A DNA stretch of 64,000 nucleotides. Source: a virus. The position numbers and the translations under genes are program-made. The notes below the pieces were generated by a model. That model was not told where the DNA came from. It made no database searches and saw nothing but the letters and a program-made list of their open reading frames with translations. Shown here one piece after another: positions 51,100 to 59,113 of this stretch. Within the stretch, counting starts at the first letter, position 1, and the number at the start of each line of letters is the position of its first letter. The DNA is taken from positions 28,701-92,700 of the IMG/VR virus record IMGVR_UViG_3300010413_000011. One strand, 5' to 3'.

Positions 51100-52486
51100 A
51101 AACCTTGTTCTGCCGAATTGTCAAGAATCTGCAGTCTCCCGAGAGAGGCTCCTCCAACATACGTACGGATCCAGTGGTCTCGGGCCACCCGGTAGACTGC
51201 AGATCCTTAAGGCTCACTGCAGATCCGGTCATGGTCTGCAGTTCAAATCTAGCCAATACTGCATTGTCACAAGTATCAGTGGCTTAGGTATTATAATTAT
51301 ATTTAATTAATATCGACTGGATACTAATTATAAGTGCCAGTCTAGTCCGGTAGGTACCGCAGATCCTCGGACTATTCGAACTCCAATACAGTATCGTTGG
51401 ATATAGGAATAAAAATAATCTTCTGCCCAGGGCAGGCAGAGGAAATCAATAGTATACGAAGTCCGATCCAGTCCGACTCCAATCGAACAACCTAGAACAA
51501 AAGGTATCCAGGGCTAGGTCGCATAGTACCGGAGCTACATCGATCGTATCGTGTTGGCATTGGAAAAAGAATATTTTTCTTTTACTTCGAGGGTCGGCCC
51601 TGGAGACGAAGGCCCCTGGCAGGTTCTTTGGTCAAGGAATGGATCGCTATCTGTCGGGTTAGTTGCAAATTCCTACAATAGATTTTCTCGGAGATCGACT
51701 TGATAGAAAAATTTTTGCAATATATTTTCCAGGGGACAGGCCCGAGGACTAGTGACTGCCCTTCTATGTCTGCCCGAGGCACTACCGACTACTCTTTTTT
51801 TACTCGAGTCCCCAGGGCTCGGACAGTATTCGCCTGCCTATATGGGGTTATTCCGGATCCGGTTTAGAGTTTGTATTCCATTCCGTTCGGAGTATTCAGT
51901 TGTGAGTATTTATTCCTGCATATTGGAACTGGAATATGCAGTATTGCATAACTGGCTAGTGCAGGTTTGATGCGGGGTAGAGCCGAATGCAGTATTGGAA
52001 GGCCTATACAGTGAAATCTTAAAGAAGAACTTGTGGAATATCTGATAGTTACAGTAAAGTTTGTGGAATTAGGCGCTTATAAACTTGATTGGAAGTGCAG
52101 TGATTTACAGAGGGTACCCAATTCGACGAAGTCTCTTGCATTTTAAGGGGTTCTTTTGAGTCCGACTTGGCCCCTAAACTACTGGAATTGCAGTATCTGG
52201 GTTTGAGGGGCTAGGGGAGGGTGGCCTTTTTGTCGAATTAAGGGAGATCTCGAGTCTGGGGCGGGCGGCTCGGTCGCAGGTTTGGTCGATTGGAGGTCGG
52301 AGAGAGTCGCTGTTTGTCGCAATTTGGCTGAAATGGAAATACTGGAATACTGCAATTGCAGTTATTTACGTTCGAAATGGATTTTGAGGTCGACTGTAAG
52401 TTGCAGTGTTTCCAGTAGAACTTCGGTTTTTGGCCTTTTTGACCCTTTTGTCTAGGGGTACGGCTAAGATCCTATAAAACTTTTTT
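51100..52486. other. Gene-free right part of the repeat region
   Basis: No credible gene. Contains scattered CTGCAGATCC, a ninth array-type box (51346-51361), an AT-rich block near 51290-51332 like one near 48431, and at 52345-52369 an exact copy of 48673-48697. Remaining sequence shows no pattern I can explain. Confidence 0.55.
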
Positions 52487-52573
52487 CCAGTAAATAGTGG
52501 ATATTGCAGTATTCGTAGAAATCTCTTAAAAAGTTTTTATAAAAAAACACTGCAATATCCACTATTTGGTCAT
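52487..52573. repeat. 87-bp hairpin element, copy 1
   Basis: Outer arms AAATAGTGGATATTGCAGT (52492-52510) and its complement (52549-52567) give a 19-bp stem. An inner AAAAAGTTTTT can pair. Identical to 53488-53574. It lies upstream of a promoter. Confidence 0.85.
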
Positions 52574-52626
52574 CGAAAATCTGCACTATTTCGTTCATAA
52601 AAGTACTAGTTTACAAGTCGCCGAAT

Positions 52627-52654
52627 TTGTCTTTTTAAAAATGTATGCTACCAT
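52627..52654 (+). promoter_or_regulatory. Rightward promoter with near-zero leader
   Basis: TTGTCT (52627-52632), 16-bp spacer and TACCAT (52649-52654). The predicted start is near 52661, 3 nt before ATG 52664. It resembles the promoter at 53628 in motif and in lying downstream of the hairpin element. Confidence 0.5.
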
Positions 52655-52663
52655 AGCCTCATA

Positions 52664-52969
52664 ATGAAGAAGCAAGGAAATAAAAAAGAGGTCGAAAAAA
52701 AGGAGAGCAAAATGAAAAAGAGAGAAAGCAGCTATTATGGAATGATTTGTTGTCATTGTGGGACTCAGCAGGCGACAATGAAATTGGTCGAGGGTGAAAA
52801 TGTCAGATGTTATAATTGTGGTAAAGAGATCATGGCGGTCGATCATGTTAATAAGATGATTGATGGTCATGAGAAGGCGAGAGCAAAAGAAGAGAGGAAG
52901 AAGGCGGCTCAGATAAGGCGCATGAGAAAAAAGGCTGGAAAAGTTAAGAAAAGCAAGTTTGAGTGTTAA
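52664..52969 (+). CDS. Zinc-ribbon protein with two candidate starts
   Basis: 101 aa from ATG 52664, directly at the predicted transcript start; an 85-aa form starts at 52712 after AAAAAGGAG. CCHCGTQQ and RCYNCGKE form the zinc site, then a basic helix (RKKAAQIRRMRKKAGKVKK). Probably a nucleic-acid-binding protein at the head of the rightward run, perhaps a regulator. Confidence 0.65.
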   Translation: MKKQGNKKEVEKKESKMKKRESSYYGMICCHCGTQQATMKLVEGENVRCYNCGKEIMAVDHVNKMIDGHEKARAKEERKKAAQIRRMRKKAGKVKKSKFEC

Positions 52970-52994
52970 TTGATTGAAAGGAAAGGAGGAAAAA

Positions 52995-53288
52995 ATGAAA
53001 AAATTTGGATTGAAGGTCAAGGGTGAAGGCGCGATGGTCGATTTTGAGGCGAAGGATAAGGCGGCGGCTCTGGTGGTCATGGAAGAGCAGGCGGATGAAT
53101 GGGGCGTCGAGATCGAGGAAATGGAGCTGATTGAAGGCGGGCTCAAAATTGAGAGCAGTTATGTTTGTGAGGGTTGTGGCGCTGTTTGGGATGAGGATTT
53201 TTTGTTGGCGGGGCTCTCTGATGAGGGGGATGATTGGCATTGTTCGATTTGTCGGCAGTCTCAAAAGGACCCTAATATAGAGGATTAA
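52995..53288 (+). CDS. Hypothetical zinc-ribbon protein
   Basis: A 97-aa protein with a KFGLKVKGEGAMVDFEAKDKAAA domain, then VCEGCGAVWDEDF and WHCSICRQS. AAAGGAGG precedes the ATG. A terminator follows, so this and the previous gene form a two-gene unit bounded by the 87-bp repeats. Confidence 0.7.
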   Translation: MKKFGLKVKGEGAMVDFEAKDKAAALVVMEEQADEWGVEIEEMELIEGGLKIESSYVCEGCGAVWDEDFLLAGLSDEGDDWHCSICRQSQKDPNIED

Positions 53289-53306
53289 AGGGCGGTCGCA
53301 GAAAAA

Positions 53307-53333
53307 GGGCTCTCTTTTGAGAGTCCTTTTTTT
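53307..53333 (+). terminator. Rho-independent terminator
   Basis: GGGCTCTC-TTTT-GAGAGTCC (one G-U) followed by seven T. It ends the two-gene unit. Confidence 0.88.
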
Positions 53334-53487
53334 CCACTAATCCACTATATATAGAGCAGCCCGATATTTGGAGATACTGGAAAATACGAACAAAAAGATC
53401 TACTGCAAATTCGATTGGAACTTCCAATACTTCTGGTCGATTTTGGTCAAGGTCGAAAAATGGTCTATTCTCTCAAAAAAGATTTAT

Positions 53488-53574
53488 CCAGTAAATAGTG
53501 GATATTGCAGTATTCGTAGAAATCTCTTAAAAAGTTTTTATAAAAAAACACTGCAATATCCACTATTTGGTCAT
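53488..53574. repeat. 87-bp hairpin element, copy 2
   Basis: Exact copy of 52487-52573, 1,001 bp away in the same orientation. The 53289-53662 stretch has no gene: it holds the terminator, this element and the next promoter. Confidence 0.88.
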
Positions 53575-53627
53575 TAAGAAATCGGCGAAATTTGTTCGAT
53601 GATTGCAGTATTTACAAGAGCCCCGAC

Positions 53628-53655
53628 TTGACTTTTTCAATAAAATCAGTATCAT
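53628..53655 (+). promoter_or_regulatory. Rightward promoter with near-zero leader
   Basis: TTGACT (53628-53633), 16-bp spacer and TATCAT (53650-53655). The predicted +1 is about 53662, next to ATG 53663. No SD. Confidence 0.6.
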
Positions 53656-53662
53656 CGTACTC

Positions 53663-53911
53663 ATGATGGTTAGAGGACAAAGGAGGCAGAGCAGCAAGGC
53701 GGCGGTGGCGGGCGCTCTCTGTCAGTCCATCAAGAGTCCGCGGAGAACCATTTTTAGCAGGCGCTTTGAAAATTTGGATTTGATCTCTCAGAACCAAAGG
53801 CCCGGTTTGGAGCTTGTGGAAATTGAGAATGCGTCCTCGTCCTTTGAGACGGTGAAAGAGGACAACGGTCTCAGTGGAAGCAAGTTGGCCAAAGTGGCGG
53901 CCGACAATTAG
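53663..53911 (+). CDS. Possible leaderless basic protein
   Basis: 82 aa (MMVRGQRRQSSKAAVAG, then SPRRTIFSRRFENLDL). No SD; position relative to the promoter fits a leaderless start. Codon quality is average and an opposite-strand ORF also exists, so it is uncertain. An RNA leader for the downstream operon is an alternative. Confidence 0.4.
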   Translation: MMVRGQRRQSSKAAVAGALCQSIKSPRRTIFSRRFENLDLISQNQRPGLELVEIENASSSFETVKEDNGLSGSKLAKVAADN

Positions 53912-53953
53912 GTCTGGAGAGATCGAGTCGCATGTAATTAATAAATAATTGGT

Positions 53954-53994
53954 CTTGAGGTCTGGGTTCATGGCCAGACCCTCAAGTCGTTTTC
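53954..53994 (+). terminator. Terminator or attenuator hairpin
   Basis: CTTGAGGTCTGG pairs with CCAGACCCTCAAG (one bulge), then TCGTTTT. It sits 20 nt before the SD of the next gene, so readthrough control of the downstream run is likely. Confidence 0.6.
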
Positions 53995-54013
53995 TGATAA
54001 TGAGGAGGTCATT

Positions 54014-54385
54014 ATGGCAAAGGAAAAATTATTGAATAAAGGTAAGGTCGTGATTGGCTATCACGAGGACGGAGTCTGGGGCGAAGGATGGAAGGTCGGC
54101 GTTATTGAGAGTCGGAGGACGCGCAAAGGATATAAAGGCTCGAAGCTGATTGAATACAAAGTCAAGTGGGATGGCGGTGGCGCACCAAAGTGGGAGTCGG
54201 AGGCCTCAGTGATTGTCCCTTCAATCTATATTGGCAAGCGCGTTGGACAGACCGTCGGAGTTTGCGATCAGTGTGGGGACCGGGTGGCGGTCAGGGAATG
54301 TAAATTGAGTCGATCGGCAAAGACCATTCAGAATTGTTGTGGTGATTGTGCTGGTCTTTGGAACAATAAAGAAATTTTGGTTTAA
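54014..54385 (+). CDS. Hypothetical protein with KOW/chromo-like start and zinc site
   Basis: A 123-aa protein. First half: GKVVIGYHEDGVWGEGWKVG and EYKVKWDGGGAPKWES, an SH3/chromo-like barrel. Second half: VCDQCGDRVAVREC and NCCGDCAGLW, zinc-binding. GAGGAGGTC precedes the ATG, the SD form used repeatedly in this run. Confidence 0.7.
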   Translation: MAKEKLLNKGKVVIGYHEDGVWGEGWKVGVIESRRTRKGYKGSKLIEYKVKWDGGGAPKWESEASVIVPSIYIGKRVGQTVGVCDQCGDRVAVRECKLSRSAKTIQNCCGDCAGLWNNKEILV

Positions 54386-54397
54386 GAGGAGGTCATT

Positions 54398-54907
54398 ATG
54401 AAGGCGAAGAAGACAACGCGGCAGAGTACCATTACAAATGGCAATACGACTTATAAGATCAAGAGCACCAATAAAACCTACCAGGGAAACCCGGCCGGCT
54501 TTATTGTCTATGTCAACGGAAAGAGATTTGACATCGCGGTGCTCGATCGGCGGGTGGCAGAGGACAAGGCGCTTGGTCGTTATATTGGCGGCCCCGAGTT
54601 CGAGGCGATGGTGAAGGCGGAGGAGAAGGAAAGGGCGGCCAAAGAGGTCAAGACAACAGAGGAGGTCGCAGGTCAGCGAGTCGGATTGGATGAGGCGGCC
54701 AAAAGACAGCTTGAGTTTTTGAAGAGCAGTTTGAAAGGCAAGGCGTTGGAAAAGGCGCTCAAGGCGAGTTATGGACTGCTCATAGCAATGGTGCAAGACT
54801 CGAGGCCCGGGGCGTACTCGAGAAGTCCAGAGGTCGAGAAGATTCAGGCTCAAATAAATGAGGCGGTCAGGCTTTATGGCAAGGCAATAGAGGAGGTCGT
54901 AAAATGA
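54398..54907 (+). CDS. Hypothetical protein
   Basis: A 169-aa protein. N-part beta-rich (YKIKSTNKTYQGNPAGFIVYVNGKR); C-part helical and charged. GAGGAGGTC precedes the ATG, and the end forms an ATGA with the next gene. Unknown. Confidence 0.65.
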   Translation: MKAKKTTRQSTITNGNTTYKIKSTNKTYQGNPAGFIVYVNGKRFDIAVLDRRVAEDKALGRYIGGPEFEAMVKAEEKERAAKEVKTTEEVAGQRVGLDEAAKRQLEFLKSSLKGKALEKALKASYGLLIAMVQDSRPGAYSRSPEVEKIQAQINEAVRLYGKAIEEVVK

Positions 54908-55140
54908 AAAAGAAAAAAGTTCATTGGTTAAAGTACTCGGACCTTTGTTATATGAGGTTTGAGGAGACGGATAAAGGGGTCCATGTTAAAGGACCCCTTG
55001 GATTGTCGGCGTACAAAGATACGGTGATGAGCAAAGAAGAGGCAAGGGCCTATTGGGAAGAATTGGTGAGTCATGGGTACCGCAAAACCGACGACCCACC
55101 ATCGGAACATTTTCATGACGCGATCACTTATGGTCGTTGA
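54904..55140 (+). CDS. Small hypothetical protein
   Basis: A 78-aa protein: VHWLKYSDLCYMRFEETDKG, then KEEARAYWEELVSHGYRK. ATGA overlap. The fold looks like a compact alpha/beta domain with no known family. Confidence 0.65.
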   Translation: MKKKKVHWLKYSDLCYMRFEETDKGVHVKGPLGLSAYKDTVMSKEEARAYWEELVSHGYRKTDDPPSEHFHDAITYGR

Positions 55141-55154
55141 GGGAGGTCAGGACA

Positions 55155-55430
55155 ATGGAAGCATTTCAGGTTATAGTCGATAACGCGGCGGTGGTCGAAG
55201 TCTCGAACTTCGACCTCGCTGTCTGGTATTGGGAATGTTTTGAAGAGGAGATCGAAGGTCAACTCGCGAACTATAATGGTTGTTGGATTGAAAGGGTAGA
55301 GGCGAACCCAGGGCTCTGGACTCATTGTTGTGGGGACTGTGGTTCATATTGGCATGATGGTATTGAGGTCGACAGTCCGACCTGTCCGATCTGTGGGTCG
55401 GCTCTGGTGGATGGCGTGGCTCAAAACTGA
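55155..55430 (+). CDS. Hypothetical zinc protein
   Basis: A 91-aa protein with HCCGDCGSYWHDGIE and PTCPICGSAL, two knuckles. GGGAGGTC lies before the ATG. The frame is open from 55137, but that start lacks an SD. Confidence 0.7.
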   Translation: MEAFQVIVDNAAVVEVSNFDLAVWYWECFEEEIEGQLANYNGCWIERVEANPGLWTHCCGDCGSYWHDGIEVDSPTCPICGSALVDGVAQN

Positions 55431-55449
55431 TGAGAGGAGGTCAAGGATT

Positions 55450-55689
55450 ATGTTAGGAACTAATTGGGTGGCTCCAGGCGATGGGAATTCGCTATTGGAG
55501 TTGGCAGAGTTTGTTATGTCTGGTGAAAGGTCATTAGACATAACTCCGTTGATGAGAGTCGAAGCAGTTCAGCATTTAGCACAATTAATTCAGTGTAAAG
55601 GTCTCGGACCGAATTGGAAAACCAATCTTCGAATTGATGAAAGTCGAGTTTTGAAACCGTACGATTTGGATAGAATCAATTCTCTATAA
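55450..55689 (+). CDS. Small hypothetical protein
   Basis: A 79-aa mostly helical protein (GNSLLELAEFVMSGER, RVEAVQHLAQLIQCKG). GAGGAGGTC precedes the ATG. Unknown. Confidence 0.6.
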   Translation: MLGTNWVAPGDGNSLLELAEFVMSGERSLDITPLMRVEAVQHLAQLIQCKGLGPNWKTNLRIDESRVLKPYDLDRINSL

Positions 55690-55730
55690 TTTAAGAATAA
55701 AGGAGGCAAATTCTTTTTAGGGGAGGACTA

Positions 55731-56063
55731 ATGGCTAAAAAGAAAAAGAAGCGGTATATCAAAAAATCGACTCGCACTCTAATGAGTAAATACGAATTGG
55801 AATTGCGAGTCGATTGGGATTGCGAGGACAACCGAGTGGTTGTCCTCCAGACTCTGGAAGATCGATCGGTTGGGATTTTCCCGGTAACCCTCGGTTGTCT
55901 GACTCCGGCAATCGGCAAGGCAGAGTTGGAGGAGGAAGGAATAAAGGAGATCAAAGAGGATGTGGCGGATTATGATTTGACAGCAGATGAAATCGAAGAC
56001 GACTTCAAAACCATTATGAAGGATCTGGCGGTCGTCTACGATTGTAAGTTAAAGGAGGCGTAG
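55731..56063 (+). CDS. Hypothetical protein
   Basis: A 110-aa protein with a basic start (MAKKKKKRYIKKS), strands YELELRVDWDCEDNRVVVL and an acidic C-half (DLTADEIEDDFKTIM). GGGGAGG precedes the ATG. Unknown. Confidence 0.65.
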   Translation: MAKKKKKRYIKKSTRTLMSKYELELRVDWDCEDNRVVVLQTLEDRSVGIFPVTLGCLTPAIGKAELEEEGIKEIKEDVADYDLTADEIEDDFKTIMKDLAVVYDCKLKEA

Positions 56064-56131
56064 TGTATTGGTTAGTCGGCGGCATGATGGCCGGCTTGGT
56101 TTTATATGTTCTAATAACCAATATTCGTTAA
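56063..56131 (+). CDS. 22-aa membrane peptide
   Basis: GTG start after AAGGAGG; the GTG overlaps the upstream TAG by one base. MYWLVGGMMAGLVLYVLITNIR is one membrane helix. Its end reads into a 22-bp palindrome. Could be a small membrane regulator. Confidence 0.45.
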   Translation: MYWLVGGMMAGLVLYVLITNIR

Positions 56132-56140
56132 CGAATATTG
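56119..56140. promoter_or_regulatory. 22-bp perfect palindrome
   Basis: CAATATTCGTT followed directly by AACGAATATTG. It lies before the SD of the next gene and spans the stop of the 22-aa ORF. An operator for a dimeric regulator, or an RNA hairpin, is plausible. Confidence 0.6.
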
Positions 56141-56158
56141 AAAACAGAGGAGGTCTGA

Positions 56159-56353
56159 ATGGATATAAAAGAGAAGGCAAGACTCGAGGCGGACCGGCTG
56201 ATGGAACAGCTCGGTTGTGATTGGGATGACTCTCTTACTCAAATGAAACGCCAAGTGGGAGGCATCAAAGTGGTCGTTACCAGAACAGCGGACAACAGCT
56301 CGTTGGCTAAGTTCATCTGGAACGATGGGCGGGTGTTTGGCGACACCCCGTAG
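56159..56353 (+). CDS. Small hypothetical protein
   Basis: A 64-aa protein: AKLEADRLMEQLG-type helix (residues 6-18) followed by GGIKVVVTRTAD strands. GAGGAGGTC precedes the ATG, just after the palindrome. Unknown. Confidence 0.6.
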   Translation: MDIKEKARLEADRLMEQLGCDWDDSLTQMKRQVGGIKVVVTRTADNSSLAKFIWNDGRVFGDTP

Positions 56354-56368
56354 CAAGAGGAGGTCAAT

Positions 56369-56731
56369 ATGAAATCAAAACGATTTGAAGTAGAAATCGA
56401 ACCCGACGTTCTACCGAGTCATTTGGATAAGGTCGGCGAACGATGGGAGAAGAAAAAGAAGTGGAACGAAGAGGAGAACGGTTACATCACCTGGTATGGT
56501 GAGGCGAAGATCGCGGTGGAGTTGACCAATGAAACGGCTCCAGACTGTTACGGGGGCAGCGAACGTTGTGTCTCTCTAGTGGCCACCCATAAAATCTTCG
56601 GACCCGACGAGAACAACAAACCGATTGAAAAGAAGACGGTCAAGTTATTGGTGAGACCGTCAGAGTTGATCGCCCTAGGTGATGCGTTGAGAGGCGCTGG
56701 TCTGGGAACCGGTCGCAAAACGAAAATGTAA
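56369..56731 (+). CDS. Hypothetical protein
   Basis: A 120-aa protein with a KRFEVEIEPDVLPSHLDKVG start, a beta-rich middle and RPSELIALGDALRGAGLG helix. GAGGAGGTC precedes the ATG. No family recognised. Confidence 0.65.
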   Translation: MKSKRFEVEIEPDVLPSHLDKVGERWEKKKKWNEEENGYITWYGEAKIAVELTNETAPDCYGGSERCVSLVATHKIFGPDENNKPIEKKTVKLLVRPSELIALGDALRGAGLGTGRKTKM

Positions 56732-56748
56732 AAGGAGGAGGTTTAATT

Positions 56749-56901
56749 ATGGAAAGGATTGTAATCGATGTTACCAGCGCAGATATACAAATAGTCGAAT
56801 GTTCTAAAAATATTGTAGTCGTTATACAAAAGAAGAACGAAGATTTAATTTTTGACAGAGTAGATAAATCTTCGTATCTACCAATTAAATTATCGAATTA
56901 A
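56749..56901 (+). CDS. 50-aa hypothetical protein
   Basis: MERIVIDVTSADIQIVEC, then NIVVVIQKKNEDLIFDRV. Beta-rich. AAAGGAGGAGG precedes the ATG. Unknown. Confidence 0.6.
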   Translation: MERIVIDVTSADIQIVECSKNIVVVIQKKNEDLIFDRVDKSSYLPIKLSN

Positions 56902-56953
56902 CGAAAAACGAATTGAATGTACAAACAACAATTTAAAAAGGGAGGATTAAATC

Positions 56954-57259
56954 ATGTCAGTAGGAACTGAAACACGGCAGAGGAGAAGGGAACTCAAACA
57001 GTACCGGTGTTTTGTAAAGGCTCGCAAGCGGAAGAAGATGTTCGCCAAAGAGAAGACCGGAGTCAAATCTTTCAAAGGCTTCGGCATGGTGGACTTCAGA
57101 GAACACCAGGTAAAGATGGCTCAGGAGACAATGGTCAAGGAGGCCCGCAAGGTCAAAGGCTGTGCGATACCTGGGTGTCAAGCGAAGCATCACGCGAAAG
57201 GGTTTTGCGCGAAGCACTACAAGCAAATCAAGCGCAATGGCAAGGTGAACGGAGACTGA
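56954..57259 (+). CDS. Basic protein with C-terminal treble-clef zinc motif
   Basis: A 101-aa protein. GCAIPGCQAKHHAKGFCAKHYKQ is a CxxxxC...CxxHY zinc site seen in HNH-like and small phage regulators. The first 50 residues are strongly basic. GGGAGG precedes the ATG. It may bind DNA. Confidence 0.65.
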   Translation: MSVGTETRQRRRELKQYRCFVKARKRKKMFAKEKTGVKSFKGFGMVDFREHQVKMAQETMVKEARKVKGCAIPGCQAKHHAKGFCAKHYKQIKRNGKVNGD

Positions 57260-57274
57260 TTGAGAGGAGGAGGA

Positions 57275-57424
57275 ATGGCAAGAAAAAAGGTCAACATAAA
57301 AATCGCGGTAGAGATCGACGACGAGAAGATCCCATTGGATGAATTAATTGATATGGTTGAGGATAAAGTCAATTGTATCAAAGGAGCTGTTTGTGTAGAT
57401 ATCGATTTCACAGACAACACTTAG
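57275..57424 (+). CDS. 49-aa hypothetical protein
   Basis: KVNIKIAVEIDDEKIPLDELIDMVEDKVN, ending GAVCVDIDFTDNT. An acidic alpha/beta peptide. GGAGGAGG precedes the ATG. Confidence 0.6.
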   Translation: MARKKVNIKIAVEIDDEKIPLDELIDMVEDKVNCIKGAVCVDIDFTDNT

Positions 57425-57437
57425 GGGAGGAAGGCAA

Positions 57438-57611
57438 ATGAAAACAATTTTAGGAGGGTTGATCGAAATAGCACAACAAGCGGATCGGAATGCAGAACAC
57501 CATTTCGATCACCAAAGACAAAAGTATACCGATAAGTCGAAGGCCTACTCGAGATTGGCGGAAGACATTCGAGAGTTGATCGAAAAACACAGAGACACGA
57601 TAGGATACTAA
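57438..57611 (+). CDS. 57-aa helical protein
   Basis: MKTILGGLIEIAQQADRNAEHH and KAYSRLAEDIRELIEKHRDT. One or two amphipathic helices. GGGGAGG precedes the ATG. Confidence 0.6.
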   Translation: MKTILGGLIEIAQQADRNAEHHFDHQRQKYTDKSKAYSRLAEDIRELIEKHRDTIGY

Positions 57612-57700
57612 TCGGAAATATCGAAAGGACATCACTTTGTAGTTTGGTAAAGGCGAAACCGGAAATAGGAAAACCAATAAATTTGAAAGGAGATAAGACA

Positions 57701-57958
57701 ATGGCAAAGAAAAATTTGGACAGTATCAGGGTCGGATCGATGGTAAAAGGAAATCTCGGAGACAAGAAAAACACCATGGTGGAAGGCAAGGTCCTCAAGA
57801 TCAATTGCAAAGGCAAGGCGGTCATAATGAATGAGGAGCGCGGCAAGTTGATCTTACCGTTGAAGGTCCTCAAGAAAGTGACCGGCAAGAAAAAGGAGGT
57901 CGCAGAGAAGGGCACCACCAAGAAAAAGAAGACCTCGAAGAAGAAGACCTCAAAGTAA
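57701..57958 (+). CDS. Small KOW/Tudor-like protein with lysine tail
   Basis: An 85-aa protein: IRVGSMVKGNLGDKKNTMVEGKVLKI and GKAVIMNEERGKLILP form an SH3-like barrel, followed by repeats of K/T/S (TKKKKTSKKKTSK). The plan echoes the C-terminal parts of the proteins at 2902 and 40292. AAAGGAG precedes the ATG. Confidence 0.7.
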   Translation: MAKKNLDSIRVGSMVKGNLGDKKNTMVEGKVLKINCKGKAVIMNEERGKLILPLKVLKKVTGKKKEVAEKGTTKKKKTSKKKTSK

Positions 57959-57986
57959 CCCACCTATAAAACCTACCTATTCGAAA

Positions 57987-58017
57987 GGGCCGCGGCTTTA
58001 GTCGCGGCCCTTTTTTT
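57987..58017 (+). terminator. Rho-independent terminator
   Basis: GGGCCGCG-GCTTTAGT-CGCGGCCC, then seven T. It ends the 54-58 kb run. Confidence 0.92.
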
Positions 58018-58031
58018 CCTCTTTTATTTCA

Positions 58032-58040
58032 TGGTATAAT
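58032..58040 (+). promoter_or_regulatory. Extended -10 promoter
   Basis: TGGTATAAT with a CA before it, the same core as at 36019-36027. No clear -35 lies upstream, since it abuts the terminator. It serves the next run. Confidence 0.55.
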
Positions 58041-58070
58041 CTTGTTAAGGCTGAAAATGTGGAGGTTGTA

Positions 58071-58259
58071 ATGGCAGAGAAAAAGATCGTAACAATCAAT
58101 ACTTGTGTCGGAGATCTTGTGGTTGCAGGTTATGAGTGGTTAAAGCCTTTACCCATCCCCGACCAAACCAAAACTGCGATGATTGGCACTCTGGTGCAAG
58201 ATATGAGGAGGAGAAATGAACGACGACGAAGTGATCTATCACGGTGTCCGATTCGCTAG
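58071..58259 (+). CDS. Small hypothetical protein
   Basis: A 62-aa ORF after GGAGG (VTINTCVGDLVVAGYEWL). It overlaps the next gene by 44 bp, so its C-terminus, or its reality, is uncertain. Confidence 0.45.
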   Translation: MAEKKIVTINTCVGDLVVAGYEWLKPLPIPDQTKTAMIGTLVQDMRRRNERRRSDLSRCPIR

Positions 58260-58608
58260 AGGACGGGCTAAGGACGGTCTGCCTTTTGTTGTTGCGCAGC
58301 GGATACCTTACCGTATTAAAAAGAAACCCGCTCCGAAAAAAGATCATCGCCACCAGATGAGCAGGGTACTCGGCATTGTCTATCCTCTTGCCTTGGTTGA
58401 GAAGTGGAACCGAGTCCACCGGAACCTTCAACATACGACCTGGGTTGTTGAGACTTACCGGCGGGTTTATCCAACTCGTCCCGAGACGAACGACCTTATT
58501 CATATGGAAAAGGAGATTCGGAGGAGAGGTTACGACTGCAATTGTAAAGGTCGTAAAAAAGTTTTACAGTTGGCAAAGGATTGGGGACTGTACTCTTACT
58601 ATTTTTAA
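58216..58608 (+). CDS. Hypothetical protein
   Basis: A 130-aa basic protein with a beta-rich start (EVIYHGVRFARGRAKDGLPFVV) and a DCNCKGRKKV region. GAGGAGG precedes the ATG. Unknown. Confidence 0.65.
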   Translation: MNDDEVIYHGVRFARGRAKDGLPFVVAQRIPYRIKKKPAPKKDHRHQMSRVLGIVYPLALVEKWNRVHRNLQHTTWVVETYRRVYPTRPETNDLIHMEKEIRRRGYDCNCKGRKKVLQLAKDWGLYSYYF

Positions 58609-58617
58609 GGAGATGTC

Positions 58618-58893
58618 ATGCCGGAAAACAAACGATATCATATTGTATACAATCCGAACGATGAGGAGATGAGACGAGTCTGTAATAATATTCGAAAAGA
58701 GTTTGAGGCTTGGGGATTCGATGTTGAAGATATGAGCGATGAAGAAATTTGTAAGTCGATGTCACAGTTCGCAGAAGCCATTCGCCAAACCGGCGTAACG
58801 GTTCAACAGGCAAGTGAAGCTATTGCGAATTTTAGTCGTCGACTAAAGGAGTTGGTTGATGAGAAAATTTGTCAAGGATCGTCGATCGCGTAA
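58618..58893 (+). CDS. Hypothetical helical protein
   Basis: A 91-aa protein (YHIVYNPNDEEMRRVCNNIRKEF; AIRQTGVTVQQASEAIANF). AAGGAG precedes the ATG. Overlaps the next gene by 35 bp. Confidence 0.65.
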   Translation: MPENKRYHIVYNPNDEEMRRVCNNIRKEFEAWGFDVEDMSDEEICKSMSQFAEAIRQTGVTVQQASEAIANFSRRLKELVDEKICQGSSIA

Positions 58894-59113
58894 ACTTCAA
58901 ATTGGTATTCAAAACCTTAAAGAGATCGCTTCCAAAAAAGGTCATGACTTAGTCGAGCCCTTTCAACAATGGGAAGGACAAAATCAAAACTTTGTTGCGG
59001 CTACCTATTGTAAACGATGTAAGCGGCAGTACCTAGTCCGCGCAACCCTCGGTGGCTTTCCGGCCCCTCAAGTCCTTGGTGACCTAGACTCTAATTGTAA
59101 AAGGAGATCGTAA
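58859..59113 (+). CDS. Hypothetical zinc-knuckle protein
   Basis: An 84-aa protein: basic start, FQQWEGQNQNFVAATYCKRCKRQ, and a later SNCKRRS. AAAGGAG precedes the ATG. Ends in one-base overlap with the next gene. Confidence 0.6.
   Translation: MRKFVKDRRSRKLQIGIQNLKEIASKKGHDLVEPFQQWEGQNQNFVAATYCKRCKRQYLVRATLGGFPAPQVLGDLDSNCKRRS

Noticed and set aside
51582-51970. Short ORFs in the right part of the gene-free region
   Set aside because: No SD, no recognisable composition and no neighbours in an operon.
53612-53971. Minus-strand 119-aa ORF
   Set aside because: It lies opposite a promoter and hairpin on the plus strand and has no SD; the plus-strand reading is preferred, though weak.
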